The notes beneath the pieces are model-generated. The model ran no database searches. It was not told where the DNA came from and worked only from the letters and a program-made list of their open reading frames with translations. Below, in pieces: positions 58,201 to 64,000 of a DNA stretch of 64,000 bases. The stretch is taken from contig NC_065548.1 of NCBI RefSeq assembly GCF_022605725.1, positions 39,611,131-39,675,130 of the forward strand, read 5' to 3'. This DNA is from Anthonomus grandis grandis (lineage: Eukaryota > Arthropoda > Insecta > Coleoptera > Curculionidae). A program made the position numbers and the translations under genes. Position 1 is the first letter of the stretch. Every line of letters begins with the position of its first letter.

Positions 58201-58499
58201 CAAAACCCAAGGGTATTCCATTGAAAACTGACTGACTAATAATTGATAATAAAACATGGTGCCTGGAAGATCTGCAAAAGCTTGTTCCACAAAATCCTGA
58301 ATCATCTGAATCAAGCCCTGACCTACCACCAATTAAAACTGCATTGCCTAATGCCTTACCAGTTGCCAGTAGGACAATCTTGGTAGCCAATCCATTAGAA
58401 TAACATTCATCAAAGGGAAAACGTCAGTTCCTGAAATGAAAACTACAAACAGCAGATACAACTTTTGTTCAAAAAACTAAAACAACCCAAGACGTTCAT

Positions 58500-59140
58500 A
58501 AATAACACTCCAACACGCTATTATCAAATTTTGCGCGGTTTTAATTCCAAAACCGATACATTATTTTCTTCAATAAGCGATTGTGAGTTCGACACTGTCG
58601 CATTAACAGAAACATAGCTAGGTGGGGAGGTCGACAGTTCTGAATTATTTCCAGCTGAATACGAGGTACGCCGAAAAGATCGAAATTCAGGTCAATATAT
58701 TGCGTGTAGGCGGTGTCCTTCTGGCTGTTAAAAACCCAATAGTATGCTCAATAATAGACACTAGTCATATCTCTAATAGTTTTTCCTATATAGATTTTAT
58801 TCTGTGTAAATGTTTACTTTATTATAAACCACTGTTTGTGCTTGTATTATATATACCTCCAAAAATAACCAATGAGAAGTTTGAAAGATTCTTTCACATG
58901 CTATTACAATTAGACATAACTGACGACTGCCCAAATTATGTATGTTCAATTATGTAAGCAATCAAGGCCAGCGGGATAGAAAGAGCACCTATGATAATAA
59001 ATTTTTTAAGTTAAAGCAATATGTTAAATTAGTTTAATAGGCTGTTAGATTTGGTGTGTTGTAGTGCTGAATGTAGAATCGGTCAAGATCAATTACCAAT
59101 TTTCGCTCATTGAGATTTGGGTATTTGAGATTAGATATTA
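58500..59140 (+). pseudogene. LINE endonuclease (APE-type) remnant
   Basis: Pieces of an endonuclease that nicks target DNA occur in order: FDTVALTET (about 58588), SSELFPAEYEVRRKDRNSG, then after a shift GGVLLAVKNPIVCSI (58622-58957 frame), FSYIDFILCKCLLYYKPLF and LYIPPKITNEKFERFF. A second shift leads to FNRLLDLVCCSAECRIGQD (about 59035). The catalytic GDFN region is too decayed to read. The RT that should follow is not found before the Penelope-like insertion. Confidence 0.7.
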
Positions 59141-59599
59141 TTGAAATATAGTTTATATTGTGATGTTTCGGAGAAAATATTGGTTTATGTATGTTTTTAC
59201 TATATCTTAAAAATTATTAAAATAATATTGTAACCTTTAGCTCTGTAAATGGCTTATACTGTTGTCACGTTCCACGGATGTTAACCTTTTTTTTACTTTT
59301 TTAAGAACTTATTATCATAAATAGCGCCTTTCTATGGTAAAGTGATTATTACTGGGGCTTTAATATAAACTATCTACAGCCATCAACTATATTAAATACA
59401 TTTATTCAAAATTCTTACCCAAAATATTACAAAACCAACTCGATATTGTTTTTATAATAATTCAAATATTCTTTTAGATCCAATCATTTTTAGCAAGGAC
59501 TTAAAAGTTATTAATAATGACTCTTCCTATTTCTGCGGGTGTGTGATGTGCAATTATATAAAATAGGCTGCCATTCCACTACCACGGGAATTAATCTAT
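59141..59599. other. AT-rich spacer
   Basis: Nothing recognised; part may be decayed LINE sequence. Confidence 0.4.
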
Positions 59600-59818
59600 C
59601 TAATTAATAGTATTAATATTAAGCTTGACATATTTTATTCAAACATTAACTACTCAATTAACAAATTTGCACCAGTTCAGCTTAAAAAAATTAAACAAGA
59701 TTTTGCCATAGATTACCAAGTCTGCAAAAACATATTTATAGTTAGAAAAAGCAGTTTTTATATATAAATAATATAATTTCAGATTATCAATCCGGATTTA
59801 GAGAGCAATATACATCTT
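59600..59818 (+). pseudogene. Short LINE fragments
   Basis: SNINYSINKFAPVQLKKIKQ (about 59640-59700) resembles the linker before LINE RT domains, and ISDYQSGFREQYTS (about 59775-59815) resembles the RT motif (usually SDFQSGFRxGHST). The Penelope-like insertion follows at once, and its 13-bp target duplication includes the last bases of this piece. Confidence 0.45.
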
Positions 59819-59848
59819 TTTTTTGAAGGTGGTAGACAATGGTACAGT

Positions 59849-59944
59849 GAAAATATCTTGTCGAACTTGCATTGTCTTATTTATTTAATGTAACACGACG
59901 TTGCGGTTGGTAAGTATCTTCAACCGTTATCAAGTGTAAACTGA
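59849..59944 (-). repeat. Inverted terminal copy (left) of the Penelope-like element
   Basis: Reverse complement of the right copy at about 60600-60695, with roughly four differences. One change (TTGCGG against TTTCGG) falls in the conserved GAAAC end of the hairpin. Confidence 0.85.
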
Positions 59945-60615
59945 CATATGACACTGCAGATAAGGGCAATACAACTGTGATTATGGACCTGGAAACCTAC
60001 GAAAACAAGGTTGAGGAAGTTTTGAACAAAGGCGAATACAGGCTACTATCTAAGGATCCGACGACAACCATAGAAGGTCGAATTTACAGAGCACTTAAAG
60101 AGTACTCCTCAACATTGTTGAATGCGGTACGCTTTAGGCTGACACCACATTATAGCAAACCTCCACACCTATACGGACTACCCAAGATTCATAAGGAGCA
60201 AATGCCTCTGCGGCCCATCACGAGCTCTAGAAATTCGCCGACATCAGAACTCTCGAAATTCCTTTTGGAGATCATTAGACCGATCCAGGGAAATGCAGCG
60301 TCTTTCGTGCGAAACTCTGCCCACTTTGTAGACCTTCTTGGAGGAATCGAAGTCGAGACCAATGACAGATTGGTGAGTTTTGATGTCGAAAGTCTCTACA
60401 CCAATGTACCCATAGGAGAGTCTCTTAACATCATCCGAGACAAACTTAGCAAGGATGCAGCTTTCTCAACTCGGACCACACTGCCTCTGGACGGGGTGAT
60501 GGAACTTTTAGAGATCTGTCTTCGTAATTCATACTTTCAGGTCAAGGATAGATTCTACACCCAAGACGAAGGACCCGATGGGTTCATCTCTTTCCCCAGG
60601 TCAGTTTACACTTGA
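59941..60615 (+). pseudogene. Penelope-like reverse transcriptase, N-terminal half
   Basis: The frame is open from about 59941 with the Penelope landmark TADKGNTTVIMD, so the true start lies upstream and was lost. It continues with PHLYGLPKIHK and PLRPITSSRNSPTSELSKFL, then the palm A block LVSFDVESLYTNVPIGESL. It stops being RT-like after YTQDEGPDGF, where it runs into the right terminal copy. The catalytic box with two Asp, the thumb and the GIY-YIG endonuclease are missing. It is therefore inactive alone; the retained part is undamaged in frame. Confidence 0.9.
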
Positions 60616-60695
60616 TAACGGTTGGAGATACTTACCAACCGAAACGTCGTGTTATATTAAATAAATAAGACAATGCAAGTTCGACAAGATGTTTT
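60600..60695 (+). repeat. Terminal copy (right) of the Penelope-like element with hairpin
   Basis: Contains a perfect 7-bp stem CGGTTGG/CCAACCG with a 9-base loop followed by AAACGTCG. This resembles the hammerhead-type motifs reported at Penelope ends, though the CUGAUGA half is not exact here (TTGATAA). Confidence 0.75.
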
Positions 60696-60708
60696 CAATA
60701 TACATCTT

Positions 60709-61367
60709 ATCTTATAATCTTACAATACAGATCGTGTTTTCGTTCGTTACTTATTATAGGAAACCGCATAGAGGCGAAATTTGGCAACGTCGCGCGTGTA
60801 CGAGGCCTGCGACAGAGCACCGCCCGAGGACGGGATTATTATTATAGTATAGTTTAGCTCAGAGATCTATTAGAATCTTTGATGTACCGCAAATAGTCCG
60901 TGTGCCGGTGGTACTTGTATTGTCACATGACATGCATGTTTAAATCGCAAAATTTTATGTGGAAAGAGTCATAAAGTAACATTCTAAGCGATATTTAATC
61001 ATTTCATTAAATAAATAAATGTTTTAAGCATTTTTTTAAGAATTTATACATTTGATTCGTAAAATTTGACTACATATGCCCACGTACTATTTTGTTAAAC
61101 GCCTGACCTTAGTCACAGCCACTCAAGCGTGAAAGGTTGTACAGGTCCGGCTTTAAACTTTATTTGTATTTAAAACTTTATTATTTGGGATTTTTGGGTT
61201 TAGTTTTATTAAGTTAGAAATTCAGGATAGTTGATAGCAAGATAATATTTAATTTAAATATAAGATTTAAGTACGTTAAATGAGTTTAACCAAAAATTTT
61301 TAATTTCATAAGTTTACTTTTTAGCGCCATCAGTCCCTTATAACAAGTCAAGTCTCCTTGCTTTGCA
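60709..61367. other. Spacer with a GC-rich patch
   Basis: A GC-rich segment at about 60765-60835 stands out in AT-rich sequence; no open frame is attached to it. Otherwise nothing recognised. Confidence 0.4.
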
Positions 61368-63432
61368 ATATGTCAAGTTGGAATATTGTATTGACTACTG
61401 GTAACCCACTGCATAGCTTTCCTCAAATAGTATTAAACAATTTTAACACTGCTTTTCCTGTTGTCAATATTAAGAAACGAAATAGAAAACCTTGATATAC
61501 TAAGGGTTTACGAGTATCTGGGAAAAATATGCGCTCCCTTTTTTACATTAGGAAATACGCTATGAACAATGCAACATTTTTAAATTATTATAACAGATAC
61601 CGCAAGATTTACAGAAACTCAATCAGAATGGCTAAGTGGACCTACTTTCAAAAGAGAATAAATAATTCCTCCAACAGAGCAAAAGAGTCTTGGAAGATTT
61701 TAAATAAGCTTAGGGGCAAATATAATATCTTGGTTATTCCAAGTACCTTAGATTCCAATGTCCTCAATTCCTTCTACTGTGATTGCTAGTAAACTTGTAG
61801 CCAACCTCTCACAAAAAATAGATCCCAGGAGATATTTCAGCAATGTGGTAGTAGCCGAATCTTTCTTTTTTGCCCCCGCAAGTGTAGAAGAGCTTTAACA
61901 GTTAATGGTTAATATTAAGAATAAGAGTTCATCAGGTTGGGATGGGCTTTCTCTTAAAATATTTTCTGTTTTACCTCTTGTTGCTTTGCAAGTCTTGGCC
62001 GAGTCAATTAACTTTTCATTTATGTCTGGAGTTTTCCCAGAATGCTTAAAAAGAGCAATGATTGTTCCTCTTTACAAGGATGGCGATCGCGACTGTCCTT
62101 CTAACTTTAGACCTATAGCGTTATTGCCTACTTTAGCCAAGATAGTGGAACGGCTCGTTAAGGTGAGGATGGTTTTATTTTTAAATAGGTTTGGCCTATT
62201 GAGCCTTCAGTAGTTTGGCTTTTGTGAGTCTTGAGCACAAATGATGCTATCTTTAGCTTTCTAGAGCACCTGTACAACCGACTGAATGTTGGTGAAGTTG
62301 CAGCAGCGGTAATCTGTGACTTGTCCAAGGCATTTGACTGTGTGAGTCACAGAGTGCTGCTGATGAAACTGGAGCTCTATGGTTTCAGAGGAACTGCCCT
62401 TGAGTGGTTTCGTTCCTAGTTATCAAATCGTGTCCAGGCTGTCAAATTTAATGGTGGTATCTCTAAGGAACTTAATATAACACAACTGCAGGTAACTGGA
62501 AAATTTACATGTCTGCCGATGATCCTCTGGCACGACTCTGATGTTTCTCAAATGGAGGCCAATATACGTGCAGATTTGTTAAAAATAAAAGACTGGTGTG
62601 ATGCAAATTTTTTGACATTTAATGTTTTCAAAACAAATATCCTTAATTTTAAATGTAATACAAATGATATATGTTTAAATAATGAAGCCATCACCATGCC
62701 ACCGTTCAGTAAGTTTTTGAGTCTTTCCATAGACAAGTTCCTTAAATTTGAAGACCATATTGTGAATGTATGTAGAAAAGTCTCATCAGGCTGCTACGCC
62801 CTAAGGGTTATTGCCACCAGTCTTAATTTTTCGATACATTCGCGATTATAGACACCTTCGATATGGAATTTGCTTTTGGGGTTCATGTTCAAATTCACTT
62901 TTTAGTTCAGTGTTTGTACTCCAGAAAAGGGCCATTAGATATCTATGTGGGGCCAAGCCTCGTGACTCATGTCGCCCGCTTTTTGTAAGTCATAATATTT
63001 TAACCCTGTGTTGTATTTTTATTTTGGAAACAGTTTGCTTAGTTTTTAGAAAATATAAACAGGAACTCCACTTAGGAAGCCACTATAATACGCGACAAAA
63101 TTATTTGTCGAGGCTACCCATTCCTCATTTTGAACTTGTCCGTAGCTCTATCATATATGGAGGTAGAAAGCTGTTTAATAAACTTCCACTAGAAATAAAA
63201 CAACTTAAGACTGAAAAAAGCCTACGTACAAGGACGAAAATATTTCTTGCTAGTAAAGCGTACCTACTATAGTTTAGGTGAATTTTTTAATGATTAGCAT
63301 TTAAGTAATTTTCAAAGTTTTATATAATTTTATTTTATTTTAAATTAGTTTCTTGTTTTTATTCCTTTAATGTAGAGTCTTTGTCTACAACTTCTATGTT
63401 TATATTGACAATAAAGCATTTTTGAGTTTGAT
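61368..63432 (+). pseudogene. Jockey/CR1-group LINE, RT to 3' end
   Basis: The C-terminal two thirds of a LINE ORF2 and its 3' end. Seen in order: SSWNIVLTTGNPLHSFPQIV, NRYRKIYRNSIRMAKWTYF (pre-RT), KNKSSSGWDGLSLKIF (61905-62213), RAMIVPLYKDGDRDCPSNFR, and AVICDLSKAFDCVSHRVLL (palm A, 62231-62419). A shortened catalytic area with SADD in a shifted frame lies at about 62513, after loss of the PQGS block. The thumb (SKFLSLSIDKFLKFEDHI) and C-terminus to the stop at 63272 (RLPIPHFELVRSSIIYGGRK, KLFNKLPLEIKQL) follow. The 3' region has AATAAA (63410) and ends near 63432 in TTTGAGTTTGATGAG. It could continue the endonuclease at 58500, but this is unproven. Confidence 0.8.
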
Positions 63433-64000
63433 GAGAGAATAGGTGATACGAATTACTTAGGCCCATTTATTCTGTGGATTAAGGCATTAAATAGTTACTT
63501 TTTGACACAAAAGTATAAAATGTTTTGGTTTGTCTTCAAATTTTATATATTTTCTTTTTTTGGGAATTGAGATTTATTTTTACATGGTAATGATTATTAA
63601 TGGGGATTGTGGCTGCCATAATCAATGTCCTTTATTATAGTTTTTTTTAAATTAATACATATTATGATATATTATTATAATAATATACTCATGAAAACCA
63701 CCCATCTCTATATTTAGTACCAACTTCTTTTGATAAAAAGTAATTATGTTTTAAACATCTGACTTTCGTAGGAGCTGCGGCGTTTGGCGACAAAATGTCC
63801 CAAAATATTACGCGAAAATCCAGGCATTTTTAAAATATTTATTCTAATGCGGGTTTTACAGACATAACAATGTGTAAAACCCCCATAGAATTGTAATCTT
63901 AAAATGTTTAATATGCTGTGTTTTGCATAATGAAAATTAAAGCGTTATTCTAATAAAAAATAAAATATCAACTCTGATAAAAATACAATAAAAAGTCAGA
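63433..64000. other. AT-rich end of window
   Basis: No gene recognised. A hairpin with arms GGGTTTTACA (63851-63860) and TGTAAAACCC (63873-63882) and a 12-base loop is present. Confidence 0.5.

Larger units (their letters stand above)
59819..60695 (+). mobile_element. Penelope-like element, short, with inverted ends
   Basis: CAATATACATCTT occurs directly before (59806-59818) and directly after (60696-60708) and is the likely 13-bp target duplication. Inside, a 96-bp sequence is present as inverted copies at 59849-59944 and 60600-60695 with about four mismatches. Between them lies one RT coding piece. The downstream copy carries the usual Penelope-type terminal hairpin (CGGTTGG...CCAACCGAAACG). 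Penelope elements are known for terminal repeats that can be inverted on the 5' side; here the central element has been reduced to under 900 bp. Confidence 0.8.

Noticed and set aside
1..64000. CRISPR arrays, bacterial operons and toxin or defence systems
   Set aside because: No regularly spaced repeats or prokaryote-like gene organisation; introns and element types indicate an animal genome.

Overview
The window looks like AT-rich insect nuclear DNA, most likely from a beetle, although that is inference. The evidence is the strongly AT-rich background, short spliceosomal introns of about 56 to 65 bases in transposase genes, and a mobile-element mix typical of insects: hAT, piggyBac, Tc1/IS630/mariner, Ginger-type, Ty3/gypsy, Penelope-like, and Jockey/CR1, RTE and RNase-H-bearing LINEs. 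I could not identify a convincing host protein gene. The nearest hint is a 21-codon THAP-like start at 43095. I recognised no rRNA, tRNA or CRISPR array; tRNA genes were looked for by eye only.

Layout. 1-3.2 kb: a decayed hAT (ZMYM-type) transposase with its right terminus. 3.2-11.4 kb: mostly anonymous AT-rich DNA, with two clean hairpins, a TIR-bounded 818-bp element (8150-8967) and a GC-richer unclassified stretch (about 9.24-10.76 kb). 11.4-12.8 kb: an IS630-type transposase split by an inverted LINE fragment. 14.0-17.8 kb: a LINE split by an almost complete piggyBac element (14810-17424, TTAA on both sides). 17.8-25.0 kb: little recognisable apart from a mariner scrap. 25.0-30.4 kb: a Jockey-like LINE whose 3' untranslated region is split by a complete Ginger-type DNA transposon (27649-30300; 103-bp terminal inverted repeats and TATA target duplication). 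30.8-35.8 kb: IS630, RTE and Tc1-like remnants on the minus strand. 35.8-42.7 kb: a minus-strand Ty3/gypsy retrotransposon with two LTRs that are identical by eye and an ACGT target duplication, but with several broken reading frames. 42.7-46.6 kb: mostly empty, with the THAP-like start and an IS630 deletion derivative. 46.6-51.9 kb: a LINE scrap entered by an older plus-strand Ty3/gypsy copy. 52.3-53.4 kb: a long, diverged inverted repeat carrying ATGGCGGC motifs in both arms. 55.1-63.4 kb: three LINE remnants and a short Penelope-like insertion (59819-60695) with 96-bp inverted ends and a 13-bp target duplication.

How the parts relate. Most coding capacity belongs to elements that move themselves, and the clearest organisation is nesting: Ginger in a LINE, piggyBac in a LINE, a LINE in IS630, gypsy beside a Tc1-like gene, and Penelope in a LINE. 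This gives a relative order of insertion. The best-preserved and probably youngest insertions are the gypsy element at 35829, piggyBac at 14810 and Ginger at 27649. No operon-like or defence-system organisation is visible. All comparisons were made by eye, so percentages and boundaries are approximate.
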